This document shows positions 1-8,426 of a DNA stretch of 64,000 nucleotides, one piece after another (position 1 is the stretch's first letter; every line of letters begins with the position of its first letter). The notes under the pieces are model-generated. The model was not told the DNA's origin and did no database searches. It was given only the letters and a program-made list of their open reading frames with translations. Source of the DNA: Methanosarcina barkeri str. Wiesmoor (lineage in GTDB: Archaea; Halobacteriota; Methanosarcinia; Methanosarcinales; Methanosarcinaceae); contig NZ_CP009526.1 of the NCBI RefSeq assembly GCF_000969985.1, positions 2,232,001-2,296,000 on the forward strand, written 5' to 3'. The position numbers and the translations under genes were made by a program.

Positions 1-503
1 TTAGCTACTTTTAGATTAGCTCCTTCAAGACTGGCTCCTTCAAGATTAGCTTCTAGTAAGTTAGTTTCTCTAAGGTCAGCTCCCTCAAGGTTAGCTTCTC
101 TAAGATCAGCCCCTCCAAGGTTAGCTTCTCTAAGATCAGCTCCTCCAAGGTTAGTTTCTCTAAGATCAGCCCCTTCAAGGTCAGCTCCCTCAAGGTTAGC
201 TTCTCTAAGATCAGCCCCTCCAAGGTTAGCTTCTCTAAGATCAGCTCCTCCAAGGTTAGTTTCTCTAAGATCAGCCCCTTCAAGGTTAGCTCCTAGTAAG
301 TTAGCCTTCTCAAGGTTAGCTCCTAGTAAGTTAGCTTCTCTAAGATTAACTCCTTCAAAAGATAATTCTTTTAGATTAGCCCCTATAAGGCAAGTTCCGA
401 TAAAATTAGATTTTTTGAGGTTATCTTCGTTAAGGTTAGCTCTTGTAACTTTAGTTTCTTCAAAGTAACTTTTATTAAGGTTTAATTCTTTAGTAACAAA
501 CAT
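1..503 (-). CDS. Pentapeptide-repeat protein, 3' end outside the window
   Basis: Read on the minus strand from the ATG at 503 the frame stays open to base 1, giving 167 codons with no stop. After about 35 irregular residues (MFVTKELNLNKSYFEE...) the protein becomes a regular run of A(N/D)Lxx pentapeptides such as ANLEG, ADLRE, ANLGG and ANLLG. Such repeats fold as a right-handed quadrilateral beta-helix; the family includes DNA mimics, but many members have no known role. A purine-rich AGGAAGGG lies about 8 nt before the ATG and supports this start. A perfect 105-bp tandem duplication adds exactly seven pentapeptides. Function is not assignable from what is visible. Confidence 0.85.
   Translation of the reverse strand, partial: MFVTKELNLNKSYFEETKVTRANLNEDNLKKSNFIGTCLIGANLKELSFEGVNLREANLLGANLEKANLLGANLEGADLRETNLGGADLREANLGGADLREANLEGADLEGADLRETNLGGADLREANLGGADLREANLEGADLRETNLLEANLEGASLEGANLKVA
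76..285 (-). repeat. Perfect 105-bp tandem duplication inside the pentapeptide-repeat gene
   Basis: Bases 76-180 and 181-285 are identical. The unit is 35 codons, or seven pentapeptides, so the reading frame is kept. Exact identity, while the other repeats of this gene differ at silent sites, points to a recent unequal crossover or replication slippage. Confidence 0.95.
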
Positions 504-1079
504 TCTACGGTCCCTTCCTTCTATTTATCCATTTATCTATTTTTGTTCTTGAATTATTAGAAACACTTGTTTTTGTGTTTCATAATTCCTTCATCAGAAG
601 TCGCTGTCCGAATAGAAGTCTTGCACTATGTTCAATTTCTAAAAATACAAACCCTATTACTAGTGACGTAAGGAGTGTACATCTTTTGAATTTATTTACC
701 ATCTCACTTATACGTCTTTTAACATCTACCTCATTTTAAACACAGGAAATTGATTAACTATCTAAATGTATTCAATTTTTTACTCGCACAGTGTATCATA
801 TAATATAAATATATATAAACATTTTCCAAATATTCAATAGAGCTATATATACTAGAAAAAATATATAGTTTAAATCTAATTTATTATATGTCCAACTTAA
901 AACATATATAAAACGGAAGCTGTATTCAAAGAGATTTAAAGAAGAATTAATCTCTGGATGATAAGTTAAAAGTTGCTAAGATTTCCATAAAAATCAAGTA
1001 CAGTTGAAATTATAATTTAAAATTCAATTTTTAGCTTTGTAGAACTTCTCTTGTTGCAAACCTGACAATGAAGTTTTTC
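504..1079. other. A+T-rich intergenic region
   Basis: No convincing gene is seen. Around 855-894 lies a motif with TATATAGTTTAAAT and TTATATGTCCAA that recurs around 1558-1605 and 1864-1910, so this is the outermost copy of a repeat family flanking the glycosyltransferase remnant. Confidence 0.5.
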
Positions 1080-1569
1080 AGAACTTTTCCAGATCAGGAT
1101 TTCCTGCTTATATGTACATGAGGGCTGAAAAACCTGGCATTGGAAAATCCTGCAATTTCCTTGGATATGCCCGGATAATACTGTGATAGACTGGTTCAAT
1201 ACCTGCGATCTTGTATGCGTGCCCAGCCGAAACGAGCCTTTTGGAATTGTGGTTCTTGAGCCTGGGATGAAAAAAACCTGTAGTTGCAAGCGGCGCAGTT
1301 GCCCTCGTGGAGAATTTCAGGGCAGGAGTTATTGCTCATAAAGAACCGTCTTCTATTGCATGGGACCTCAATTAATTCCTTGAAGAGCTTGATCATAACC
1401 GAATGGGGAAAAAGGTTATGACCTTCTTAAAAAGCGGTATAACTGGAAAACAATAGCTGAAAAGACTCTCAAGGGATGTGAAAAAGCAATACCATATGTT
1501 TGTTGGTGGCCCTGTGCAAGATGCATGAGGACAATCATAGATGAGTACAGCATGAACTATATGGTTTAA
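1080..1569 (+). pseudogene. Remnant of a family-4 (GT4) glycosyltransferase, C-terminal half
   Basis: Pieces of one protein appear in order in shifting plus-strand frames. FLGY comes first, then PDNTVIDWFNTCDLVCVPSR, NEPFGIVVLEPGM, PVVASGAVALVENF and GVIAHKEPSSIAWDLN (followed by an in-frame TAA). FLEELDHNRMGKKV and, after another shift, YDLLKKRYNWKTIAEKTLKG follow, ending at a TAA at 1567-1569. The E(P)FGIV..E signature and the C-terminal W-x-x-IA-x-x-TL motif are typical of GT4 sugar-nucleotide transferases. At least three frameshifts and one stop exclude a working product. The N-terminal acceptor-binding half is missing. Open frames on the opposite strand here are shadows. Confidence 0.7.
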
Positions 1570-1935
1570 ATTTATCTATATAAAGTATGTCCAAAAAATA
1601 TATGAAAAACTTAATTTATGTATAATTTAGAAGAGCCGGTGTCGATTCCAATGACAACAAAATCCAATCAACGTCGCCATGGATCGTCCTTATTTCCACA
1701 AATAGCTTCACTCAGAAAAGTTAACTCACATTAATCGACACCAGCCCTCAAACTCTTTTTCCATATAGTTTCTCTGAAATCTATCTGAGTACTCTTTTTT
1801 TGCCTATGATCTGCAACCGATTTCAGGCAGTCAAGCCAAGTCATCAATGAATATAATGCGGTATATATAGTCTAAATTCTTATATATAATATATGTCCAA
1901 AAAATATATAATAAACTCGATTTAGTTATAATCTG
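1558..1935. repeat. Pair of ~75-bp imperfect direct repeats (third copy near 855)
   Basis: Copy 1 (about 1558-1632) and copy 2 (about 1864-1935) share TATGTCCAAAAAATATAT, followed by AAACTT/C-ATTTA, TATAAT and GGAAG-like bases, preceded by A+T-rich TATA-like sequence. A shorter relative (TATATGTCCAAC) lies around 855-894. The glycosyltransferase remnant lies between the outer copy and copy 1. The repeats may be duplicated promoters or ends of a lost mobile element. Confidence 0.5.
1638..1742. other. 10-bp perfect inverted repeat enclosing ~85 nt
   Basis: GGTGTCGATT at 1638-1647 is matched by AATCGACACC at 1733-1742, and the flanks GAGCC and AGCCCTC extend the pairing imperfectly. It follows one of the TATGTCCAA repeats. 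It could be a structured RNA or a small inverted-repeat element; no protein is encoded. Confidence 0.3.
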
Positions 1936-2226
1936 GAAGGTCTACAATCGATTCAAGAAATCACGACCGTAGAATATCTCTGACACAGTTCCCATTTCCG
2001 CAATACTACATGAAGCCATTTGCAATCTTTGGGGCAAATCACGTTTAGTATCGACACACATGAACCTCTAAAACAGAATTGAACAGATTATATAAATCTA
2101 TTAAATACATATTATGTAGTGAATTATAGTTAGATAGAGATAGTTCCTTTTTAGCATCTTACTTATGAGAAAACCTTTATGATTACAATTACCCATACAA
2201 ATTCGTAAAATTGATTAAATGCACTA
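1743..2226. other. Intergenic region upstream of the PhoU-like gene
   Basis: It holds the second TATGTCCAA repeat and an A+T-rich stretch around 2089-2115 (ATTATATAAATC) that could be the TATA box for the downstream gene. No further gene is seen. Confidence 0.35.
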
Positions 2227-2241
2227 GGGGGTCATTCTATT
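2227..2241 (+). promoter_or_regulatory. GGGGG ribosome-binding site 7 nt before a proposed AUU start
   Basis: AGGGGG ends at 2231 and ATT ACT AAA begins at 2239, in frame with the PhoU-like gene. Between the in-frame TGA at 2212 and the first ATG at 2359 there is no ATG, GTG or TTG in frame. An AUU start at 2239 would keep the complete N-terminal AbrB-like domain. Confidence 0.45.
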
Positions 2242-3240
2242 ACTAAAGATCAAAGAAAAGTTCAGTTTACCGGGAATTCTACCTATATTGTTTCTCTTCC
2301 AATAAAATGGATACGGGATATAGGGCTTGAGGCAGGGGATACACTTACTCTCACACCTATGCCTAACAAAACCTTGCATATATCTTACAGTGCAATCTCA
2401 AAGGAACGTTCTGATCTTAAGGCTATGATAGAATGCAGTCACTCAGAAGGTGCGGAAAATAACTTCAGAGTTCTTATTTCTAATTATCTTGCAGGTTATG
2501 ATATTATAAAACTAACTTGTATGAAAGGTTTCAATGCTCGTGACCGCAAATATATCAAGGACTCGGTACGTCAGAAATTAACAGGGCTTGAACTTGTAGA
2601 AGAATCAAGGACTGAGCTGGTCTTTCAGTGCCTTCTTAATTACAACGATCTATTCCTTAGCCGGGTAATCAAAAATATGTATGGTCTTGTACGTTCCATG
2701 CTTGAAGATTCTATGAAAGCTTTTAGAGATTACAATGTAGAAATTGCTGAAGATGTTATCCAGAGAGATGATGACGTAGATCGTTTCTATTTTCTTTCTG
2801 TCCGCCAACTTAACGCCGCAATTGAAGATATCGAGCTCTCTGAAATGATAGGAATCCGACATCCACAAGAATGTCTGGAGTACAGGCTGATTACGAAAAT
2901 AATTGAGCGAATTGGAGATCATGCAGTCAGAATAGCTGTAAATACCCAAAGAATGAATTCTGCAGTTAACCCTGATAATCCAATTTTCAAGATGGCTGAA
3001 CTCTCCATTAACGTATTCAAGAGTTCGATTGATTCGATAACACAAGAAGACCTGCAGACGATAAACAAAACTGTTGAGGAAGCAAAAAACATTTCTCAGT
3101 TTGGAATTTCTCTGGAGTCACAGAAGGAGGAAAATACAGGTAACGTTGAGATTAGTATGGTTCTGGAGAGTCTCCGGAGAATAGCCGAATATAGCGGCGA
3201 TATCGCAGAGGCTTCAATCAATATGAATGTAAAGATCTAA
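2239..3240 (+). CDS. PhoU-family regulator with N-terminal AbrB/SpoVT-like domain
   Basis: The first ATG (2359) would start inside a domain. The 40 codons before it read ITKDQRKVQFTGNSTYIVSL and PIKWIRDIGLEAGDTLTLTP, a typical swapped-hairpin DNA-binding fold (SpoVT/AbrB), so I place the start at ATT 2239. After about 95 further residues comes a PhoU-like helical region with LSRVIKNMYGLVRSMLEDSM and later ECLEYRLITKIIERIGDHAV, the E-x-x-x-D-H type metal-binding helix. Archaeal proteins of this build are regarded as phosphate-uptake regulators, probably binding DNA by the AbrB part. No pst genes are next to it here. Alternatives to an AUU start are a point mutation of a former ATG, or translation from 2359 giving a protein without the DNA-binding domain. 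Confidence 0.75.
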   Translation: MTKDQRKVQFTGNSTYIVSLPIKWIRDIGLEAGDTLTLTPMPNKTLHISYSAISKERSDLKAMIECSHSEGAENNFRVLISNYLAGYDIIKLTCMKGFNARDRKYIKDSVRQKLTGLELVEESRTELVFQCLLNYNDLFLSRVIKNMYGLVRSMLEDSMKAFRDYNVEIAEDVIQRDDDVDRFYFLSVRQLNAAIEDIELSEMIGIRHPQECLEYRLITKIIERIGDHAVRIAVNTQRMNSAVNPDNPIFKMAELSINVFKSSIDSITQEDLQTINKTVEEAKNISQFGISLESQKEENTGNVEISMVLESLRRIAEYSGDIAEASINMNVKI

Positions 3241-3249
3241 ATCTTAGGT

Positions 3250-3486
3250 GTTTTATCCCAAAATTATTTCGCTGTTTTAATTTCTTTTATTGCGGATATA
3301 TCGTATACATGTGACCTATTATTTTAGTTCAACTTCTAATTTACTTCATTTTACGTAATCATTTCGCAATACAAAAATGAAGTTTGAAATTCACTAAACG
3401 TTTAACATTTTGCGTCGTCTTCTGCTGTATAGTGTATTGGACTACCAAATGGTTTTGAGTCTGCGAAATAATTTCAGGATACAACA
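3250..3486 (+). mobile_element. Miniature inverted-repeat element, family A, copy 1
   Basis: The ends are 23-bp terminal inverted repeats matching at 20 of 23 positions: GTTTTATCCC...ATTTCGC on the left, and GCGAAAT...GGATACAAC on the right. An inner 10-bp inverted repeat (ACTTCATTTT / AAAATGAAGT) makes a central hairpin. No protein is encoded. A diverged second copy in the same orientation lies at 18891-19118. Both sit just after the stop codon of a plus-strand gene, here 10 nt after the PhoU-like gene. No clear target-site duplication was found. Confidence 0.7.
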
Positions 3487-3675
3487 AACTGCACAAAACC
3501 ATAGAATGCTACAAATATGTAAAAGACATATAGTGAGTACAAAACCCCCTTATTTCCAGTGGAAATACTGTAATCTATTTTTTTTCGATATATTTATTGT
3601 TTTTAGTGAGATCTATCCATTTACAATGGAGGTTTATTTACGAAAAATCTAATAATTTGTTCAGAATGTTATTCC

Positions 3676-3858
3676 ATGCTGAAAGTGAGTCCAGTCGACG
3701 AAATTCAATACTGTCCTGTGTGTAGATACTGGACAAAGGTAGGTACTGCAAGTCTTGATTCAATTATGATTTACGAATAAGAGGGGTCTGCACAGAGGGA
3801 GCCGGCCATTCTATGTTTTGTAGTTCATGTAAAACAAACTTAAACGCAGGTTTATAGT
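3676..3858 (+). pseudogene. Possible frameshifted small zinc-ribbon protein
   Basis: From ATG 3676 the frame reads MLKVSPVDEIQYCPVCRYWT and stops at 3778-3780. In another frame the sequence continues RGVCTEGAGHSMFCSSCKTN and ends at a TAG near 3858. Together these give a C-P-x-C ... C-x-x-C pair, as in small zinc ribbons. The join needs a frameshift and there is no family match I can name, so this may be coincidence. Confidence 0.25.
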
Positions 3859-3916
3859 GGTAAAATTATGCTTCACGGTAGGCGTGAAATGAAAATAAGA
3901 CAAAGTCAAGTTAGAC

Positions 3917-3980
3917 CGTGAGTTTAAAAGATTAATCTTGAGTTTAAAAGATTAAGCTTGAATTTAAAAGATTCATGAGC
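3917..3980. repeat. Three tandem copies of a 20-bp unit
   Basis: The unit is approximately GAGTTTAAAAGATTAATCTT, repeated three times with a few changes. It is non-coding. Confidence 0.7.
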
Positions 3981-4651
3981 ACGGGTTAGTTAGTGCCCGT
4001 AAAGAAATAACCTATGAAACTTATAATTTATTGTAACTTAGATTGGCTACCTTGATAGTGAAAAGCAAAATGTCCAATCGGGAATATGCAGAATTTATTC
4101 TGTGACGGATTATTGAAAAACTCAAGTATAAAGGCTGCTTTCAAATCCGAGTAAAAAAGGCGGATTTACTTGTTTTGTTAAACTTAATCAACAATTCGTG
4201 GACATTAATTTTTCGTAACCATCTCAATTTTTGCGGAAATTCCAAACTCATGACATAAAACAAAGTCGATGACTAGCTCCTTGACGAGACTCACGAATCC
4301 ACATAAAATCCAAAAGAAGGTTATGAACCCCAATAAACACCTAATAGACAAGTTTTGGTATATCATATATTTCATGATTAGACTTCCTGTTACTCTTGCT
4401 TCACTGTGTCATAAAACCCCAATAAGCTAAGTAAAACCCTATTATTTCTGCTTCTTGGGTTTTAAATTACTAGAATGCTATATAGAAATAAAAAACTATA
4501 TGTTGATATTTATATGTAATATGAGTATTTCCAAAATATCTATATGCTTTAAGTCTAATATTAAGATTAAGTAAACATACTATAGAAAAATTAAATATAA
4601 TATAGAAAATCCAAAATTCATAATAAAGTATAAAATAAAAGGAGATTCCCT

Positions 4652-5305
4652 ATGCTCCAAAAAGGAAAAATTAAGGGCTTAATCTTTGATTGTTACAAAA
4701 CCCTTATCGACATCAAAACTGACGAAAAAAGTCTAGAAACAAATGAAAGAGTAAGCAGATGGCTGCTTTACCAGGGGGTGCGGATAGAACCTGAGAGGCT
4801 CAGGGAAGAATACAAATGGAAAATCATAGGCAGACTAGGCAATTCAGGCCAGCAGCACCCGGATATCCGTATAGAAGAGATCTTTGCGGAAATTTGTGCC
4901 GAAAACGCCTTTAAAGAAATCGATCCTTATTGGCTTGGAATTGAGACAGCAAAGGTCTTCAGAACTGCATCTATAAGAAAACTTGAGGCTTACCCTCAGA
5001 GCCTGCAGCTGCTTGAAAAATACAGAAATATCCCGAAATGCATCGTTTCCAATGCTCAGAGAGTTTTTACGGAACAGGAACTGCGCTTTCTGGGCCTGTA
5101 TGATCGCTTTAACTTCACAATTATGTCTTCGGACCATCGTATAAAGAAACCTGATACCCGGCTCTTCAAGATGGCTCTTGACGGTCTCGGGCTTGAGCCC
5201 TGGGAAGTGCTCTCTATCGGCGACACTCCAGAAAACGATATTTATCCCCCTCAAAGTCTCGGAATGAATGCAATGCACATCCGAGATGCCTGGAGATATG
5301 CATAA
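4652..5305 (+). CDS. HAD-superfamily hydrolase
   Basis: A 217-residue soluble protein with all four HAD motifs. Motif I is FDCYKT with nucleophile Asp13, motif II is VSNA (Ser133-Asn134), motif III is KKPD (Lys165/166), and motif IV is IGDTPEND (Asp191, Asp196). The second residue after the nucleophile is Tyr15 rather than the general-acid Asp of phosphatases; DxY occurs in haloacid-dehalogenase-type members, so the reaction may not be simple phosphate-ester hydrolysis. A cap domain fills roughly residues 20-110. The ATG is preceded by AGGAG at good spacing. It stands alone, with about 1.1 kb of non-coding DNA before it. Substrate unknown. Confidence 0.85.
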   Translation: MLQKGKIKGLIFDCYKTLIDIKTDEKSLETNERVSRWLLYQGVRIEPERLREEYKWKIIGRLGNSGQQHPDIRIEEIFAEICAENAFKEIDPYWLGIETAKVFRTASIRKLEAYPQSLQLLEKYRNIPKCIVSNAQRVFTEQELRFLGLYDRFNFTIMSSDHRIKKPDTRLFKMALDGLGLEPWEVLSIGDTPENDIYPPQSLGMNAMHIRDAWRYA

Positions 5306-5611
5306 TTCCATCCACATTCATGATAATATTTCAAAAAGTTAAATGTCAGTAAATCTCTTAAATCTGGAAAGAATTTAAAGAAAACAGGATTAAATGATTG
5401 AATTATACTAACAAAAATACTTTTCTCATGCTTGTTTCATTGTTTTTACTACTTTTCAAGTATCCTTTTTCTCTCTAATGCCATTTTCTTCATCCAATTT
5501 GTAAAGAGCCGCCAGACAATCTAGCTGAATTTCCTATTGTGAGAATCAAAAATCAGCTTTCGGGAACAAAAAATTATTTTTTAGTATTTACTTACAGGTG
5601 AGTAAAGCTTT
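5306..5611. other. Intergenic, with a possible degenerate third repeat copy
   Basis: No gene seen. Around 5490-5530, GAGCCGCCAGACAATCTAGCTG resembles the hairpin at the end of the two flanking repeats (GGCCACCAGACAAGCTGGTG) and may be an older, decayed copy. Confidence 0.3.
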
Positions 5612-5785
5612 GAAGAATATAAGTCAAGAGCGCGGATAAAGTACAGGCCTAAAGTAAAAGTAACACAAAAAGCTTGTAGAAATGAGGTTAACATAATCAA
5701 CTATTAATCTTTCTCAAGAATCTTTTCCATCAATTTCTTTCTTTATTTCTGCTTCTTGGGCAGGGCCACCAGACAAGCTGGTGGA
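5612..5785 (+). repeat. Left copy of ~172-bp direct repeat flanking the HD/YwgA cassette
   Basis: Matches 8001-8172 over the whole length with scattered changes; the best block is AAAGTAAAAGTAACACAAAAAGCTTG. Both copies end in CCACCAGACAAGCTGGTGG, which can form a short hairpin. The pair brackets exactly the two genes between them. Confidence 0.85.
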
Positions 5786-5981
5786 GGCGTTTATGGCAAA
5801 ACCTCAATTCACTGATAAATGGAGATACTATTAACCAGTGTAGACGTTTAAAATTATAGTTATTTTTACCCTCTCTTCTCGATTATAATTAAATAACATA
5901 GCTGCATAACAACAGTTAAAAAAAATTAACACGTTGCATTTTAATAATGGCTTATTTTGCAGGATACATGGGGGGATATTT

Positions 5982-7223
5982 ATGTCAAAGTATATTCATG
6001 AATTACGAGATCCGATATACAATTTTATACATTATAATACAGAGGAAAGAAAAGCAATCAATTCAAAACCTATCCAACGACTCAGATATATTCACCAACT
6101 TGCTTTAACTTACCTTGTCTATCCGGGAGCTACCCATAAAAGATTTGAACATTCGTTAGGGGTGATGGAACTCGCAAGTCGAGTCTATGATATTGTTACT
6201 GACCCCAATAATATACTCGATGATTCAATAAGAAACATCGTTCCTAAATCTGCTTTTGAACTGCAGTATTGGCGGCGTGCACTTCGTATGGCTGCTCTTT
6301 TCCATGACACGGGGCATCTACCCTTTTCGCATGCGGCCGAAAGAGAACTTCTGCCAGATGATTGGAACCACGAAAAGATAACTGCCGAAATCATCCGCAG
6401 TGAGGAAATGATACAAATATGGAATGATCTTAAGATTCAAACCGAGGATGTCGTTAAATTAGCAGTGGGACCGAGATATTATAAAAACTACAACTTTACC
6501 TATTGGGAGGCAATCCTTTCCGAAATAATTGTTAGTGATGCTCTTGGAGTAGATAGAATGGACTACCTTTTAAGGGATTCTCACCACACGGGTGTAGCTT
6601 ATGGAAAATTTGATCATTATAGGTTAATTGAAACTATGCGGATCCTTCCAAAATATTATAATTATGGATCTAAAGAACCTGCATTGGGTATTGAAAATGG
6701 TGGATTACATGCAGTTGAAGCTATGCTTCTTGCCAGATATTTCATGTATACCCAATTATACTTTCACCCTGTTAGGCGGATCTATGACATCCACCTGAGA
6801 GATTTCCTTAAAACATGGTTGCAAAATGAAGTTTTTCCCATCGAAGTCGAGAATCACTTACAAGTGACCGATAATGAAGTATTTGTAGGATTATTTAATG
6901 TTGCACGTGATCAAAATCATAAGGGTCACGAATATGCAAAACGAATAGTAAATAGGAATCATTTCAGATTATTGTATGACAGAAAGCAAGAAGATATCTC
7001 TAAAAACCTAGAAGCACAAAAAGCCATCTACAATGACTTAAAGAAAAAATTTGGAGAAAATAACGTGATATATGATACAGAGAAACAAAGAGGTGGAGAT
7101 TCCAATTTTCCCGTGTATTTGAATAACAGAAGAATAGTTTCCGCTCTATCTATATCTGATGTGTTACCAAAAATACCTATTGCTGCTATAGATTCTATTT
7201 ATATAAATCCTAACTGTCTATAA
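5982..7223 (+). CDS. HD-domain phosphohydrolase (dNTPase/SAMHD1-like, COG1078 type)
   Basis: 413 residues from ATG 5982, chosen because GGGGG lies 6-7 nt before it; an upstream in-frame ATG-like start at 5934 lacks this. Metal ligands of the HD fold are visible: His57 in KRFEHSLG, His108-Asp109 in ALFHDTGHLPFSH, and an Asp in VSDALGVDRMDYLLRDS. Family members hydrolyse deoxynucleoside triphosphates or other phosphoesters. The gene is followed after 75 nt by a YwgA-like gene on the same strand, an arrangement recalling Bacillus subtilis ywfO-ywgA. The pair is enclosed by direct repeats, which suggests a portable cassette. A defence or nucleotide-control role is inference only. Confidence 0.85.
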   Translation: MSKYIHELRDPIYNFIHYNTEERKAINSKPIQRLRYIHQLALTYLVYPGATHKRFEHSLGVMELASRVYDIVTDPNNILDDSIRNIVPKSAFELQYWRRALRMAALFHDTGHLPFSHAAERELLPDDWNHEKITAEIIRSEEMIQIWNDLKIQTEDVVKLAVGPRYYKNYNFTYWEAILSEIIVSDALGVDRMDYLLRDSHHTGVAYGKFDHYRLIETMRILPKYYNYGSKEPALGIENGGLHAVEAMLLARYFMYTQLYFHPVRRIYDIHLRDFLKTWLQNEVFPIEVENHLQVTDNEVFVGLFNVARDQNHKGHEYAKRIVNRNHFRLLYDRKQEDISKNLEAQKAIYNDLKKKFGENNVIYDTEKQRGGDSNFPVYLNNRRIVSALSISDVLPKIPIAAIDSIYINPNCL

Positions 7224-7298
7224 CTGCTACCAAATGGTTAAATGTTAACCGAGAACGTATTCTCAAACCTTCAACAGAAGAATAGCGTGTGATATTAA

Positions 7299-7856
7299 AT
7301 GAAAAGACTGCAAGTAGATGCTGTTTTATTGTCATTAATAGAACATATGGAAAGCAAGGGTAGCTGGTGTGGGGAAGTTCATATTCAGAAAGCATGTTAT
7401 CTACTGGAAGAACTCTTTGGAGACCCGTTGGGACTTGAGTTTATTCTTTACAAACATGGCCCTTACTCTTTTGATCTTAATGATGAGTTAACAGCTATGA
7501 GAGCGGATAATATTATTGAATTACGAACAAAATTTCAGTTTTATGCGCCGAGTCTTTTACCTGCCGAGAACAGCCAGCTTATAAAAAATATGTACCCAAA
7601 AACAATAAAAAAATTCGAACCCTTAGTAAAATTTATCTCTGAAAATTTTGCATCTTATGGAGTTCCCACACTTGAAAAGACATCAACAGCCCTTTATGTA
7701 ACTAGGAAGGAGTATACTGATGGAAGCGTTGAGGATCGTTCTAGGAGAATTCACAAACTTGAACCTCATGTAACGGTAGAAGAAGCCTGTGAAGCCATAA
7801 AAAACATCGATCTGATTATAGAGGAAGCTAAGGGGATTTCATTTTCGACTACATAA
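7299..7856 (+). CDS. YwgA-like protein, partner of the HD hydrolase
   Basis: A 185-residue protein. The N-terminal part carries VHIQKACYLLEELFG and ILYKHGPYSFDLNDELTAM, which is the pattern of YwgA-type proteins and recalls the antitoxin-like Panacea/SocA (DUF4065) fold with its Y-x-x-GPYS core. The C-terminal half is helical (EEACEAIKNIDLIIEEAKGI) with no motif I recognise. No transmembrane segment. It lies 75 nt after the HD-hydrolase gene and is probably co-transcribed with it. The function of this family is unknown to me. A role in restraining or targeting the hydrolase would fit the pairing but is inference. No strong ribosome-binding site precedes ATG 7299. Confidence 0.65.
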   Translation: MKRLQVDAVLLSLIEHMESKGSWCGEVHIQKACYLLEELFGDPLGLEFILYKHGPYSFDLNDELTAMRADNIIELRTKFQFYAPSLLPAENSQLIKNMYPKTIKKFEPLVKFISENFASYGVPTLEKTSTALYVTRKEYTDGSVEDRSRRIHKLEPHVTVEEACEAIKNIDLIIEEAKGISFSTT

Positions 7857-8000
7857 CATTTCTATCAAGCTTTTTGAATTACTCTTAATCATTTTATCGC
7901 TTAGATTTCTAGTCCAAATGTATACATCTGCGAAAAAATCTTGGAACCTATATTCTTGTCACGCTCGACGAAGGAGAGCAGCCTGTCTCAAGAAAATATG

Positions 8001-8172
8001 AATAATATAAGCCATGAGCGAGTAAAGTACAAGCCTGAAGTAAAAGTAACACAAAAAGCTTGCAGGAATGAGATCAACATAATTAACTATTAATCTTTCT
8101 TAAGATTTTTTCCATCAATTTCTGTCTTCATCTTTCTTCTTTTTGTGCAGGGCCACCAGACAAGCTGGTGGA
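8001..8172 (+). repeat. Right copy of ~172-bp direct repeat flanking the HD/YwgA cassette
   Basis: Direct repeat of 5612-5785. It starts about 145 nt after the YwgA-like stop codon and ends in the same CCACCAGACAAGCTGGTGG hairpin. Confidence 0.85.
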
Positions 8173-8174
8173 GA

Positions 8175-8264
8175 CACTTATATTTCCTGTTAATTAGAAT
8201 ACGGTTCTGGTGTCAAATGGCGCTTATATTTCTTGTTAATTGGAATGCGGTTTTGGTGTCAAAT
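8175..8264 (+). repeat. Two tandem copies of a 46-bp unit
   Basis: CACTTATATTTCCTGTTAAT... at 8175 and CGCTTATATTTCTTGTTAAT... at 8221, each ending in GGTGTCAAAT, differ at a few positions. Non-coding; it immediately follows the right flanking repeat. The rest of 8265-8426 shows nothing recognisable. Confidence 0.8.
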
Positions 8265-8426
8265 AAAATATCTATCTGACTGGCGAACCGGGTCTGTCCT
8301 GCAAGGCGCAGAAGAGAAAAACAAAAGATTCCTGCCTCATGATGGCTTTTTGATATTCTGAATAATCTCAATCAACTGGTCAGAAATCGTAAGTGCAGAA
8401 ACCATCACTGGTCAGGAACCCTCAGA

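Larger units (their letters stand above)
3487..4651. other. Long intergenic region with repeats, no firm gene
   Basis: Apart from a possible broken zinc ribbon (3676-3858) and a 20-bp tandem repeat (3917-3980), I see only A+T-rich sequence. A promoter for the HAD gene probably lies in the TATA-rich stretch 4480-4610. Confidence 0.4.

Noticed and set aside
1017..1396. Two minus-strand frames of 66-90 codons
   Set aside because: Shadows of the plus-strand glycosyltransferase remnant.
3410..3652. 80-codon plus-strand frame
   Set aside because: Lies partly within the family A element, has no ribosome-binding site and an unlikely composition.
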